Positions 19,243 to 28,042 of a stretch of DNA of 64,000 bases are shown here, piece after piece. Below the pieces are notes generated by a model. It saw only the letters and a program-made list of their open reading frames with translations. It made no database searches and was not told the origin of the DNA. How positions within the stretch are numbered: the stretch's first letter is position 1; each line of letters opens with the position of its first letter. The translations under genes and the position numbers were made by a program. Source of the DNA: a virus; the IMG/VR virus record IMGVR_UViG_3300027833_000015, positions 62,001 to 126,000 of that record; one strand, 5' to 3'.

Positions 19243-20616
19243 TTAAGGTGCGTTTTGGACACCAAAGAATGGTTGGTCGTATCCAAACCATTGTCGGTGG
19301 TATAGACTGCGCTTTAGCACTCCATTAAAGTATTTTGGTTTTGGTGCTGGTCTGTTAAAAAATGACTGAGAACTATTCGACTGCAACTTTCCGTCCCAAG
19401 GTTCTTTTGCAATGTTTCCCCTCTTGTAATCAACCCGACCAAGTCTTACTTCTCTTCTTCCCGTATATACTTCGCGCTGGCCAGCGACTTTTCCTCGGAC
19501 GGTATAATCAACAAACTCATAAGCGTTCGGGTCATCTTTATCTATCGACTGCATAGTTGCATATGCGATGTTGAGATGGTAAGAACCACCTGCGTCAAGG
19601 AGAGGTATCTCAGGTGTGGTCCGTCCCTCAGCGGATTCATCAAAGATTTCTTTTGACGTTGTATAGTCTAAAAAGAATCCTCTTACCGCAGGTGCCGTAA
19701 CAACACCATCAATTGCTTCCATTCCAGGATCTCGCGAGAACCAGAGGACTGCCTGTTCTGTTATAACCCCTGTTGGTACGATGAACTGCATCGTGGCGAA
19801 ATAGTCTGTATAGTTCGGCATTGTTATAGGCATCGAAAGAACCTGATCTGGTCGCACAAAGATAAAGTCTATCTCGTTGGGGATTCCCGCCCAAGTTGGC
19901 GTGTCGAAGTATGATGGCGAGTATCCATTAGCAGGATGAAAGCACATACCAAGCGAGGGAACAGCACTACTTCCAAAACCGCAAGTAGGGTTGGGGAATT
20001 TACCATTAACCGAACCAGGATATGCAGACGGGAGGATTAGTGCATCGTCTATGACAATGGGAGTGTCATTCCATTCTGGAGGGTACTGAAATTGTGGTGT
20101 ACTCGAATACACTGGTGGTGGGTTGGGCACTTCAGGCGTAGGTGCTGGTGCGGGGATTATGCTGCCCGATCCAGAGGTAGCGATATTTGGAGTGGTCTCG
20201 ATAGTGAGCATAAGTTCTGGTACACCGACTTCGTCGTCAAACTTCTCGATGTTGATGAAGTAGTCTGTTGATGTATTCAACTTTGCAACGCGAGTGTCGA
20301 CAGCACTTTCACCGCCTTGATCATAATCTATAACAAAGTATCCTGAACGATTCTGCACCAGAGAATTGCCAGATATTGGTGGGTCTCCTGGATTATCTTT
20401 AGATATCCATGCATTATAACTTGGCGCAATACCAGCACCCAAATGAGCATGAATGATCTCGCCTACATCGCCATCAAATGGAGTGGTAGAGAACTTCACA
20501 CTACGAATCTTGTCTGTCGGTACTGTGATCTTCTCTTGATAATCAGTACCAATACCGAGGGTTGCTGAGTCGAGCGCGCCCGCATATAAGACTGTGTCTG
20601 GGATAATGAATGTCAT
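19243..20616 (-). CDS. Baseplate/tail structural protein of unknown function
   Basis: The 457-aa product has two beta-rich halves joined by a proline-rich linker near residues 153-185 (IIPAPAPTPEVPNPPPVYS). The first half begins MTFIIPDTVLYAGALDSA; the second contains CGFGSSAVPSLGMCFHPANG. A basic, aromatic C-terminus ends GYDQPFFGVQNAP. No catalytic motif is visible. It overlaps the 309-aa gene by 4 bases and lies 16 bases before the chosen amidase start, within the hub cluster. A virion role is inferred from position; the two-domain layout would suit an adaptor or surface-binding protein. Confidence 0.7.
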   Translation of the reverse strand: MTFIIPDTVLYAGALDSATLGIGTDYQEKITVPTDKIRSVKFSTTPFDGDVGEIIHAHLGAGIAPSYNAWISKDNPGDPPISGNSLVQNRSGYFVIDYDQGGESAVDTRVAKLNTSTDYFINIEKFDDEVGVPELMLTIETTPNIATSGSGSIIPAPAPTPEVPNPPPVYSSTPQFQYPPEWNDTPIVIDDALILPSAYPGSVNGKFPNPTCGFGSSAVPSLGMCFHPANGYSPSYFDTPTWAGIPNEIDFIFVRPDQVLSMPITMPNYTDYFATMQFIVPTGVITEQAVLWFSRDPGMEAIDGVVTAPAVRGFFLDYTTSKEIFDESAEGRTTPEIPLLDAGGSYHLNIAYATMQSIDKDDPNAYEFVDYTVRGKVAGQREVYTGRREVRLGRVDYKRGNIAKEPWDGKLQSNSSQSFFNRPAPKPKYFNGVLKRSLYHRQWFGYDQPFFGVQNAP

Positions 20617-21542
20617 AATTTTTTATCGTACGTGGGATCTGTAGACAATGGGGAAATATATTCCATGATCCTTTTCTTATCAGATGAAGACACTTGCATA
20701 CGATTCTTTGGTGCCCAGTTTCCTCTGCGCTTGGCGACTTGCGGTATGCCCCCGACGCCATCGCTATTATTAAACGTTTGGTCCAGCATGGTAGAAATGC
20801 TTTCAGGTTGTGCAGAGTTGATGACAATGAGGGGGAAGTTGTGTCTCTCATTGTCTACATCGTAGACTTGCGAGTCATTGAATGTTGCAGTGACACCACT
20901 GTATGCTCGGGGACGAGTTACCGAATATGTACCATTGCCGTTATGCGTGCGGGGTGCAATTCCACCCACTGATGACATTATGTTATGATACCCGATCCTG
21001 CCTTCATCCTGAGCAAACGTTCTCCTTTCTATCCATCCCCACAAGAACCCTGGTGCTGGAGGCAGATTTTGAGGGTCATAGGTTTCGCCTTCTTCCAGTT
21101 TCGGAAGTTCGATAATTAGTTCCCGCTCCACCCGAGCATAATATGGTCCAGGATATACATTCGGACGTTCGTCATATATCTGATCTTCACCATTTTCGTC
21201 GCAGTTACGGAAACAACTGTTTTTTATGGTTGCCTGTCTTGTCGGTAGTTGCATCTCACCGTTAATGAATAATATCCCAGTACCATATGTAATGTGATCG
21301 ATCTCTGTAACTTCTTCTGTGACTGCAATCCAACCGTCTTGACGACCTTGCTTGCTCGCGGAACCATTGAGTCTTCCAAACCGTTCGAAGTCTCTGTTCG
21401 AGTATCTACCGATAATTGACATGTTGGCAAGGAACCATGAGCGTATTGCACCTGCTGCGTTGGCGGTCAGATCCTTTACATCAAGTTGTTCATATAGGTT
21501 TGATACAAAAGTATTTACCTCATCTAATCTAACTTTAAGCAT
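20613..21542 (-). CDS. Hub-region structural protein of unknown function
   Basis: The 309-aa product begins MLKVRLDEVNTFVSNLYEQL and contains two aromatic-rich stretches (AAGAIRSWFLANMSIIGRYS; APGFLWGWIERRTFAQDEGR). There is no signal peptide or membrane helix. It starts at 21542, overlapping the stop of the OB-fold/lysozyme gene, and overlaps the next gene by 4 bases, so it is made together with hub proteins. I do not recognise the family. Confidence 0.7.
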   Translation of the reverse strand: MLKVRLDEVNTFVSNLYEQLDVKDLTANAAGAIRSWFLANMSIIGRYSNRDFERFGRLNGSASKQGRQDGWIAVTEEVTEIDHITYGTGILFINGEMQLPTRQATIKNSCFRNCDENGEDQIYDERPNVYPGPYYARVERELIIELPKLEEGETYDPQNLPPAPGFLWGWIERRTFAQDEGRIGYHNIMSSVGGIAPRTHNGNGTYSVTRPRAYSGVTATFNDSQVYDVDNERHNFPLIVINSAQPESISTMLDQTFNNSDGVGGIPQVAKRRGNWAPKNRMQVSSSDKKRIMEYISPLSTDPTYDKKL

Positions 21543-22414
21543 TATCTTCCTCCGATCGTATCGCGGTATTGGTGCGCCAAAGCAATGGCGTCTGCTATGT
21601 TGACGGGTGTTAATGGGTGTAGATAGTATTTAGCGAGATACAAAACATGCTGGTCCATATCCCGAGTTCGTATCATTTTAGAATATGCTATTGACCGACT
21701 CGTCTTCAATTCATGCAAGACATACATCAACTGCCCTTGGTAGTCGGTAGTTTGACGAGAAGGAGAAAGTCTTTGTATGTATGAAACAAAGCGAGCATAG
21801 CGAGATGAGTCGGTGGGATATCCAACAATACCAAAACCGTTGCTCTCATTGTATTGGTCTAGTCCAGTGGCAGCATACAGCACAGCAGTAATGGAACATG
21901 CCTCGTATGATGTCATTCCGTTGTCTATAAAGAATCGTACCACACCAGCGGGATCTGAACCTAATGGTGCACCTACAGTTCCTGGGTTGTTGATATAGAA
22001 GACTGGGTCTTGCATCTGCGAGTTAGACTGCACGAAGTCGTACGCGAATGAATTAGTTGAGATATCTTGTCTTTGTGCTGCTTGTACACTTGTCGGATAT
22101 TCTACCCTCGGCAAAGAACCAAGTACCATAGGCAACTGTGAGTGTGTTCCATCAAGGAACATGCCAAAGACAAGAGTTGATGGTAATATCTGGCAGTGTG
22201 TACCGAACCCAGAACCACCAAATGTATCACTCGGTGTCATGACCTGCGCCCATGGTAGATCTTTTTGCGGGATGTCGTTCGTGTCGCCTGAGTGTATGCC
22301 GTGGATACGAACTTGCACTCGACCTTCCAGACCATATGGTGGAGAATTATCTATTACAGTTGCAACAAACCATCGGAAGTCGTCACCGTAATATTCTTTA
22401 TTCAAGATGCTCAT
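21542..22414 (-). CDS. gp5: Baseplate hub OB-fold and tail lysozyme protein (gp5 N-terminal-like)
   Basis: The 290-aa product has an N-terminal OB-fold typical of gp5_N (FRWFVATVIDNSPPYGLEGR, VQVRIHGIHSGD, PMVLGSLP). Residues about 160-290 match a phage tail-lysozyme type domain (VVRFFIDNGMTSYEACSIT, then GLDQYNESNGFGIVGYPTD). In T4, gp5 joins these two parts to a C-terminal beta-helix in one protein; here the helix is encoded separately at 15277-17721. The enzyme would locally open peptidoglycan during tail contraction. It overlaps the gp27-like gene by 4 bases. Confidence 0.8.
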   Translation of the reverse strand: MSILNKEYYGDDFRWFVATVIDNSPPYGLEGRVQVRIHGIHSGDTNDIPQKDLPWAQVMTPSDTFGGSGFGTHCQILPSTLVFGMFLDGTHSQLPMVLGSLPRVEYPTSVQAAQRQDISTNSFAYDFVQSNSQMQDPVFYINNPGTVGAPLGSDPAGVVRFFIDNGMTSYEACSITAVLYAATGLDQYNESNGFGIVGYPTDSSRYARFVSYIQRLSPSRQTTDYQGQLMYVLHELKTSRSIAYSKMIRTRDMDQHVLYLAKYYLHPLTPVNIADAIALAHQYRDTIGGR

Positions 22415-23790
22415 ACTAGGCGTGGACCCCTTGATGCGAATTTAGAAATAGTCACGACAATTTCGTGTGTGGTGCCTTTGAATATATTTCTACATCTATG
22501 TATCAAATACTTCCCCGACAGTTCTTCATTAAAAGCATCGGGAGAGTCTTCGTCTGTATTAGAATTCAAGAAGTCGATCATAACTGTATCGCCCACAGAG
22601 ACACCAGAGTTACCATCGCGCAGTGCCTGCATGAAAGCAATTCCTGGTATTACTATATCAAACATATTCTTGTTTAGCATACTTTTGACAGCGGGTCCAC
22701 GAAGTTTGTTTACATTGTCAGACGCATCCTGCGTGTCGTGATAACTATTCACGGAACCATATGTACCATAGGATGTTATCGTGCAGTATTCACGAGAGTT
22801 CAATTCATGCATGGACTTTTCTTTGCCACCAACTCTTAGTTTATTGTCTTCGTCATAGATGTTTTGGTTCGCGCCAAACGGAACCACTCGCATTTTCTCC
22901 AATCTCGAAAGGTGTTCTTTGATGGAGTAATGTTTCCTATCCACATCACTTGTGTATGTGTCGACAGTTTTTATAGAAGAACCGATAGAACCTTCGTACA
23001 CCATCTTCAGCGTGTCTTGTATATTCTCAACCTTGATGCCCTTGACTGTGACCCCCTGTTCCGACAGGTTGCTCCCCCCTACATCTGCTGCTGCTGCTGC
23101 GGAGTAGATGAGAGGGACATCTTCATTGTAGGTTGGCGCGTTCATCATTTGCTCAAGGTTGCCAAAACGAACAGTGTCTCTGCCATCTACTTGGTCGTAG
23201 ATAGTTTGCCAAGTATAGAACGGGGAACCAATCAAAGTTGTGGCGCGATCGAGCAACCACTCAACTGTCTCGAGAGGAGTGAGGTATGGGATAAGAACCT
23301 TCACTGGACCTTGTAGGGAAGACCACCCACCTGTATATGATATATCAACGTCAACGTCAAGATGGTTCTTCAACACTGCCTCGGCAGTCAGTTCGAGTTT
23401 TCCTGTATACGATCGAGATACCCTTATGTTGGGATCGCGATATGCGTGAGGAGAGATAAGGTTGATGTGATATATTTCTGTTCGGTCAGTCACCTTGTTC
23501 GTCAGTATAATTGAAACGAGATTGAGTACGATAGTGAAACTCAAATTACCAACAGACTCATCAGCAGACTCAATAGTGAACCGAATCTGTTCTGTGCCGA
23601 GAGGTTTTATCTCATCAAAGACTCCAATGTCATCCATGCAAACGAGTTGCGCGGTCACATAAGGTCGCTCGATGTCTTCAAAGAAGGACAACTCACCGAT
23701 GTAGTTGGTGATATTATATTCTTTATCGAGTCTGTCAGCAAATATCACTGCTTCGGTGATCTTATACTCTTGTGCTCGCTGCAACGCCAT
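22411..23790 (-). CDS. gp27: Baseplate hub subunit gp27-like
   Basis: The 459-aa product begins with YKITEAVIFADRLDKEYNIT and ends with GKYLIHRCRNIFKGTTHEIV, the typical opening and closing of gp27/GpD-type hub proteins. In T4 gp27 (391 aa) trimerises as the platform between gp5 and the tail tube. The start at 23790 overlaps the gp53 stop, and the stop overlaps the gp5-type gene, giving the contiguous order 53-27-5. Assignment rests on sequence style and context. Confidence 0.8.
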   Translation of the reverse strand: MALQRAQEYKITEAVIFADRLDKEYNITNYIGELSFFEDIERPYVTAQLVCMDDIGVFDEIKPLGTEQIRFTIESADESVGNLSFTIVLNLVSIILTNKVTDRTEIYHINLISPHAYRDPNIRVSRSYTGKLELTAEAVLKNHLDVDVDISYTGGWSSLQGPVKVLIPYLTPLETVEWLLDRATTLIGSPFYTWQTIYDQVDGRDTVRFGNLEQMMNAPTYNEDVPLIYSAAAAADVGGSNLSEQGVTVKGIKVENIQDTLKMVYEGSIGSSIKTVDTYTSDVDRKHYSIKEHLSRLEKMRVVPFGANQNIYDEDNKLRVGGKEKSMHELNSREYCTITSYGTYGSVNSYHDTQDASDNVNKLRGPAVKSMLNKNMFDIVIPGIAFMQALRDGNSGVSVGDTVMIDFLNSNTDEDSPDAFNEELSGKYLIHRCRNIFKGTTHEIVVTISKFASRGPRLV

Positions 23791-24659
23791 TACAATCTCT
23801 GCTTCAATAGCATGTTGAATTCAGAGATAACAGTGAGTACTGTTTCGGGACGAAGAATCGAGATGGTACGTTTTTCGTCATTGAGATCTTGGAGTCTCTG
23901 GAGGTATGATATAGACTGCATGGTGCTCACTGAAGTCCAGTCGAACGCATACGGTGCTGTTGCAGAGAATGATGGAAACACCCAATCTTTTTTGGAATCT
24001 TCATAGTGGTGTATTGCATCATGACCAGCGTATGATTTCTCTATTGAAGTTGTCTCGATAACCTGTGGTTCGAACGTGGGGTTTGCTGTTAATTGATCAG
24101 CGATATATGTTGAGGCATCAGCAGCAGAGATAACATGCAATGCGTCTCCCCGTCCGAGTGGAGCGCAACCAGTACAATCCAACCATAAAGTTGCGAGGTT
24201 ATCATCTATTCGAATTATCTGAGCAGCAAATTTTGTTTCTGGGGCATACACCCAAGACCCCACTAGAAAATTGTCCGAGGAGCAAAGCGGTGCCTCAGAG
24301 ACACCCCCAAACTGTTGTATTATACTAATACCGTTGGTGCTCAACGCCATGTTCGGGTAATACTCTATTGAGCGTTCATAAACTTCCCAGTCAGCAAGTG
24401 GCCAACCGTTCGTTCTTAGATGTTCGTTGTTGAGGAACAATGTCCAATAGTAGTCGGTTGTACCATAAACCTCGTACGAGAGTTGGTCTGGTCGCTGGTT
24501 GCTCTTGATATAATACGACTGATAATATATGTGCTCCTCGCGGAGTTGGTCGAATGTATCAATGAACACCGATAAGTTTTGGAAAGAAACAGGTGCTTCA
24601 TGATCTCCAAAATTATAATCGACGGTGGGAAACTTTTCAAAAAACTTAGTACCTGACAT
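23790..24659 (-). CDS. gp53: Baseplate wedge subunit gp53
   Basis: The 289-aa product carries the gp53 core QRPDQLSYEVYGTTDYYWTL followed by FLNNEHLRTNGWPLADWEVY, a LysM-like signature conserved in T4-like wedge proteins. gp53 locks the wedges and triggers assembly onto the hub. The C-terminal half (residues about 120-289) is less conserved. The protein is longer than T4 gp53 (196 aa), as in marine relatives. One-base overlaps with both neighbours show translational coupling. Confidence 0.9.
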   Translation of the reverse strand: MSGTKFFEKFPTVDYNFGDHEAPVSFQNLSVFIDTFDQLREEHIYYQSYYIKSNQRPDQLSYEVYGTTDYYWTLFLNNEHLRTNGWPLADWEVYERSIEYYPNMALSTNGISIIQQFGGVSEAPLCSSDNFLVGSWVYAPETKFAAQIIRIDDNLATLWLDCTGCAPLGRGDALHVISAADASTYIADQLTANPTFEPQVIETTSIEKSYAGHDAIHHYEDSKKDWVFPSFSATAPYAFDWTSVSTMQSISYLQRLQDLNDEKRTISILRPETVLTVISEFNMLLKQRL

Positions 24660-25423
24660 TAGAATCCGAATCCTATATCTTTTCTGCTTAGTGGTTTAGA
24701 CTCCATAAAGGTCATGGCGATGTCTATCTCTGCGAAATATGGTTTGCCGTTCTTTCCGCGCAGGAATGTTTGATTCGCTGAGTTGTAACTTGTCGTGAAC
24801 GAATCCAGATATGCGGGTGCTATCTTTTGTGCTGGGAGTTCTTTGTTGCCATAGAATTGCTGTATAAAGAACCTGTCTGGAAAGTTATAACCAGCACTGG
24901 CGTTGATGCCGAGACCCTGTGCTTGTATCATAGAAGGATACAACTCAGTCCTGAAAACTTTGATTATCCGTCCAATCATTTCTGCTTCTGCTTCAGACAC
25001 AGGTTGTAATTTGAATTGGAAAGAGAATGAGCGCAGATTGACCTGCTTAAATAATGCGCGAGTGTTTGGGTTTGGTGCCACCTTGTTTCTTGCCCTTGCT
25101 ACCTCTGCTGCTCCTGGAGAGAAAGTCTTCGTGATACCGTTGACAAGCAGTCCCTGAATACCTTTGTCGGCAAGTTGCTCGGAAGGTATACTGAAATCAG
25201 GGGCAGCATTTCCGTCAGCAATTGCACCACCTACTGCACCGAGTTCAGCGTTCTCATATTCTACCTTGTCGGCATACTGGACGCCTTGAGGGAGGAACAA
25301 GTGTATTGTGTTACCTTTAAACTTCGCATTGTCAGTATCACTACGCTCAAGTGAGTCAACCAATGAGAATCGGATTTCTCCTTTATACGACTCAGCGTCG
25401 AGGGGGAACCTTAATTCTGCCAT
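24659..25423 (-). CDS. gp48: Baseplate-tail tube cap protein (gp48/gp54-like)
   Basis: The 254-aa product begins MAELRFPLDAESYKGEIRFS and contains NPNTRALFKQVNLRSFSFQF, then EMIGRIIKVFRTELYPSMIQ, a pattern of gp48-type tube-initiator proteins that share the tail-tube fold. These proteins cap the hub and start tube polymerisation. T4 gp48 is 364 aa, so this is a short form; gp54 is an alternative assignment. It leads the 48-53-27-5 operon and has a late promoter 33 bases upstream. Confidence 0.8.
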   Translation of the reverse strand: MAELRFPLDAESYKGEIRFSLVDSLERSDTDNAKFKGNTIHLFLPQGVQYADKVEYENAELGAVGGAIADGNAAPDFSIPSEQLADKGIQGLLVNGITKTFSPGAAEVARARNKVAPNPNTRALFKQVNLRSFSFQFKLQPVSEAEAEMIGRIIKVFRTELYPSMIQAQGLGINASAGYNFPDRFFIQQFYGNKELPAQKIAPAYLDSFTTSYNSANQTFLRGKNGKPYFAEIDIAMTFMESKPLSRKDIGFGF

Positions 25424-25456
25424 CTTCTTCTGCCTAAATAGGTTTATCTTTCAATC

Positions 25457-25464
25457 TATTTATA
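25457..25464 (-). promoter_or_regulatory. T4-type late promoter TATAAATA for the gp48-gp53-hub operon
   Basis: Minus-strand TATAAATA followed by GATTG lies in the 45-base divergent region between gp48 (minus) and gp4 (plus). On the plus strand a weaker CCTAAATA at 25433-25440 could serve gp4 in the opposite direction. Confidence 0.75.
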
Positions 25465-25468
25465 CACC

Positions 25469-25978
25469 ATGAACAAGACTTATAAAGGCAAATACAAAGT
25501 CAAGAACCCAAAGAAGTATAAAGGGGACGTGAACAACGTTGTCTATAGAAGTGGTTGGGAACGTGATGTGATGGTATACCTTGACGACCACACTGGTGTT
25601 GCTGAGTGGAACAGTGAAGATTTTATAATAAGATACTTCTATGAAGTTGATAAGAAGAACCACAACTACCACATGGACTTCTGGATAAAGTTCACCAACG
25701 GAACTATCCTACTTGTTGAAGTCAAACCCAAACGTCAGACAGAACCACCCAAGTCTAAGAACCCTCGGTCAAAGAGGGGACTCACAGAAGCGTTCGCGTA
25801 CATAAAGAACCGCAACAAGTGGGATGCAGCAGAGAAGGTTGCCAAGGATAATGGTTATGGTTTTGTTATCTGGACAGAAGTCGAGTTGACAGAAATGGGC
25901 ATCCTCAAGAAAACTCCTGGCACCATCAAGAAACTGAAACCGATGGCACCTTACCGCAAGAAGAAGAAAAAGACTTAA
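25469..25978 (+). CDS. gp4: Head completion protein gp4
   Basis: The 169-aa basic product contains VVYRSGWERDVMVYLDDH, EWNSEDFIIRYFYEVDKK, HMDFWIKFTNGTILLVEVKP and KWDAAEKVAKDNGYGFVIWT. This is the gp4 family, with a nuclease-like D-x(n)-E-V-K core (HMDFW...LVEVK). In T4, gp4 completes the filled head before tail joining. It ends in a poly-Lys tail. It is the only convincing plus-strand gene in the window, and its TAA shares the palindrome TTAA with the stop of the convergent tape-measure gene. Confidence 0.9.
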   Translation: MNKTYKGKYKVKNPKKYKGDVNNVVYRSGWERDVMVYLDDHTGVAEWNSEDFIIRYFYEVDKKNHNYHMDFWIKFTNGTILLVEVKPKRQTEPPKSKNPRSKRGLTEAFAYIKNRNKWDAAEKVAKDNGYGFVIWTEVELTEMGILKKTPGTIKKLKPMAPYRKKKKKT

Positions 25979-27834
25979 CCTCTTCGTCTCCTGTCGGTTC
26001 GATCGCTGGCATCCATAGCATTCGGCATAGCACCACGGTGAGTCGTGTTGCTCACATTCGTTGTGGTTGACGGTGCGTTGACCGCGACAGCAGCACCCCC
26101 TCCAGCACCTGCAAGATCAGACTTACCATCATTCATCTTTGTTGTGCTTTGCTGCATTTGAGCAGAGGCAGCAAGGGAAGTGCCAGAACCTGCCATGGAA
26201 GGTCTAACTGTCTCCACTTCCTGTCCATATGTATCAGCAAACATAGATGCCTTTTCAAAATCATCGAATGTCTCAACTTGTCCAGACATAGGGTCAAACA
26301 CCCTGAACGTAGATCCTTCACTACCTGCTGGTGCTTTGATCGAACCTGACATTGGGAGACCAGTTACAGGGTCGCGTTGCATGGCAGTAGCGACAGTTGC
26401 CGTCTTCGAAGACGGTTCGCTAATACCCATCTCTGCTTGGATCTGAGCGAGTTCTTCGGGTGGGATTGATGCCAAAAATGCATCGCTTTTTGCCTTTGAT
26501 GCTGCTGCATTCACTTTTGCTTGTGCTGCCTCATCTGGTGTCATTTCAGGCGAGACCTGCTTTATTGCAGCAAGTAGTGAGTCATCACCAGACGGTGCCG
26601 ACCCTCCTGTCATTTGCCTCAACATGTCTTTGACCAACTTCATCTGGTCGTCAGAGAGGTCATCGTCGTTTACGATTGCCTGTAGTTGTTCTGGTGTGGC
26701 ACTCGCAAGCATGCTCTCATCTACCACTGAGTCAACGTTACCAGTAAGTCCTACTGTGTTCTTCTCATACAGACCAGAGTTTTTCGCTGCTCTCTCAGCA
26801 TCATTTTGTTGCCCTTGATCTAATTCTATCACAGGTGCTTCGGGTTCAGTCGATTCGGGAAATGATATACCCAAGAACTTTGCTGCGGTGGCACCGATGT
26901 CTATGATCCAATCGATGAATGCACCAATCCCGTCGAACATTGCTGCCATACCTTTCCGTGCAGGTTCAAAGTTTTCCCAGACTTTCATGACATATCCCCC
27001 TACCGTCTTTGCGATGTCGACGAAAACGTCTTGAATGTCACCCATAAGAGAGAAGAAGTCACTGACAATAGCAGACAAAGTATCAAAGATGGTGAATGAA
27101 TCGAGGAAATCACTGACGAAGTTTCCTTCACCAAGTATAGAAGTTGCAATGTAAGACAGTCCGTCTTTGAGGAAGTCGAGAGGCAATGTGACAACTTTCA
27201 AGATACCTTGAAAGAATCCCTCAATTCCTGCCATAAGTTTTTCGGCAAAGGATCCTTCGTTGGCGTTAAAATAATCGAATGCTTGCATCAACCCATATAC
27301 AACTGCACCAATTGCAACACCAACTGCCAGTATGACAGGGATGAGGGGAATTATTACTGCTGTCATGGTACCAAACGCTGCACCAAGTCCACCCATCATT
27401 GCCGAGATAGGGAGAAAACTATCGAGCAGTCCTTCAACACCATCTTCACCCGCACCCTCTTTGCCTTTGTTGAATTCAGAAAGAAACTTGCTGCCCTTCT
27501 TTTCATCTTCCCCTTCGGGGTCTTTGTTTCTCTTTTTCTTTTTGGCGGCAAGTGCATCTGCGTCCAGTTCAGCATCTGACATTTCGAGCGCAGTAGCGAT
27601 TTGATTTTGACTGGCAATTTCAATGGTAGCAGGTATCACATCTAAGAAAGTCAACAGGATTCCTTCGATACGCAGGAGGGTCTGTGACATGAGATCCATC
27701 GAGTTGCCGTTGACTTCCTCAAGACTCTCAAACGTGCCTTCGATACTCTCGAATTGCGCGTCCATCAAAGCAGGAAGGTTTTGATTGAACAAAACCAACT
27801 CCTTTGATACACCTTCCAATATACTGTCTGCCAT
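25975..27834 (-). CDS. Tape-measure-like tail protein
   Basis: The start is taken at the ATG at 27834 (MADSILEGVSKELVLF), preceded by AAAGG and overlapping the stop of the frameshifted gp26 extension as TAATG; product 619 aa. Residues 1-80 are helical. Residues 95-135 are strongly charged. Residues 140-185 are a long Gly/Ala/Ile/Val hydrophobic stretch, typical of tape-measure proteins that insert into the inner membrane. The C-terminal 250 residues are Ala/Ser/Met/Gln-rich and end in RTDRRRRG. Position after a chaperone-type frameshift gene also fits a tape-measure role (T4 gp29 equivalent). Confidence 0.75.
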   Translation of the reverse strand: MADSILEGVSKELVLFNQNLPALMDAQFESIEGTFESLEEVNGNSMDLMSQTLLRIEGILLTFLDVIPATIEIASQNQIATALEMSDAELDADALAAKKKKRNKDPEGEDEKKGSKFLSEFNKGKEGAGEDGVEGLLDSFLPISAMMGGLGAAFGTMTAVIIPLIPVILAVGVAIGAVVYGLMQAFDYFNANEGSFAEKLMAGIEGFFQGILKVVTLPLDFLKDGLSYIATSILGEGNFVSDFLDSFTIFDTLSAIVSDFFSLMGDIQDVFVDIAKTVGGYVMKVWENFEPARKGMAAMFDGIGAFIDWIIDIGATAAKFLGISFPESTEPEAPVIELDQGQQNDAERAAKNSGLYEKNTVGLTGNVDSVVDESMLASATPEQLQAIVNDDDLSDDQMKLVKDMLRQMTGGSAPSGDDSLLAAIKQVSPEMTPDEAAQAKVNAAASKAKSDAFLASIPPEELAQIQAEMGISEPSSKTATVATAMQRDPVTGLPMSGSIKAPAGSEGSTFRVFDPMSGQVETFDDFEKASMFADTYGQEVETVRPSMAGSGTSLAASAQMQQSTTKMNDGKSDLAGAGGGAAVAVNAPSTTTNVSNTTHRGAMPNAMDASDRTDRRRRG

Positions 27835-28025
27835 TATCGTGCCGCCTTTCTCTGTTCCGCTTTCTCGTTTTCTTCTTTTATGTACTGAGTAAGCAACGCA
27901 ATGTAGATTGCCCTCTCCCACGGTAACATATTATCCAACTCCGTCAAACTATAATTATGGTGTTGCATCAAAGCGAAATTGGTCTTGTAATGGTTTACAA
28001 GGTTATCATGAGACAGGGTTATTAG
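27834..28025 (-). CDS. -1 frame extension of gp26 (tail assembly chaperone-type fusion)
   Basis: In the -1 frame relative to gp26, 63 codons continue from the slippery site to a TAA at 27834-27836. The peptide includes NHYKTNFALMQHHNYSLTEL and then MLPWERAIYIALLTQYIKEE, a well-formed helical segment of a type I recognise next to gp26 in T4-like phages. There is no good start codon at its head; the frame opens at a TGA just before the slippery run. Slippage would yield a 312-residue gp26 fusion. An internal ATG at MLPWERA is an alternative start. The extension lies just before the tape-measure gene, exactly as in lambda-like GT fusions. Confidence 0.7.
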   Translation of the reverse strand, partial: LITLSHDNLVNHYKTNFALMQHHNYSLTELDNMLPWERAIYIALLTQYIKEENEKAEQRKAAR

Positions 28026-28042
28026 AAAAAATCAGATAACCC
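28016..28042 (-). promoter_or_regulatory. Putative programmed -1 ribosomal frameshift site
   Basis: The minus strand reads T TTT TTC (28031-28025) directly before the gp26 TAA stop (28024-28022), a canonical X XXY YYZ slippery heptamer. It sits in the 13-base loop of a perfect 7-bp inverted repeat (GGGTTAT at 28042-28036, ATAACCC at 28022-28016). A second perfect 7-bp hairpin (CTTGTAA, loop ACCA, TTACAAG) follows at 28001-27984. Confidence 0.7.
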
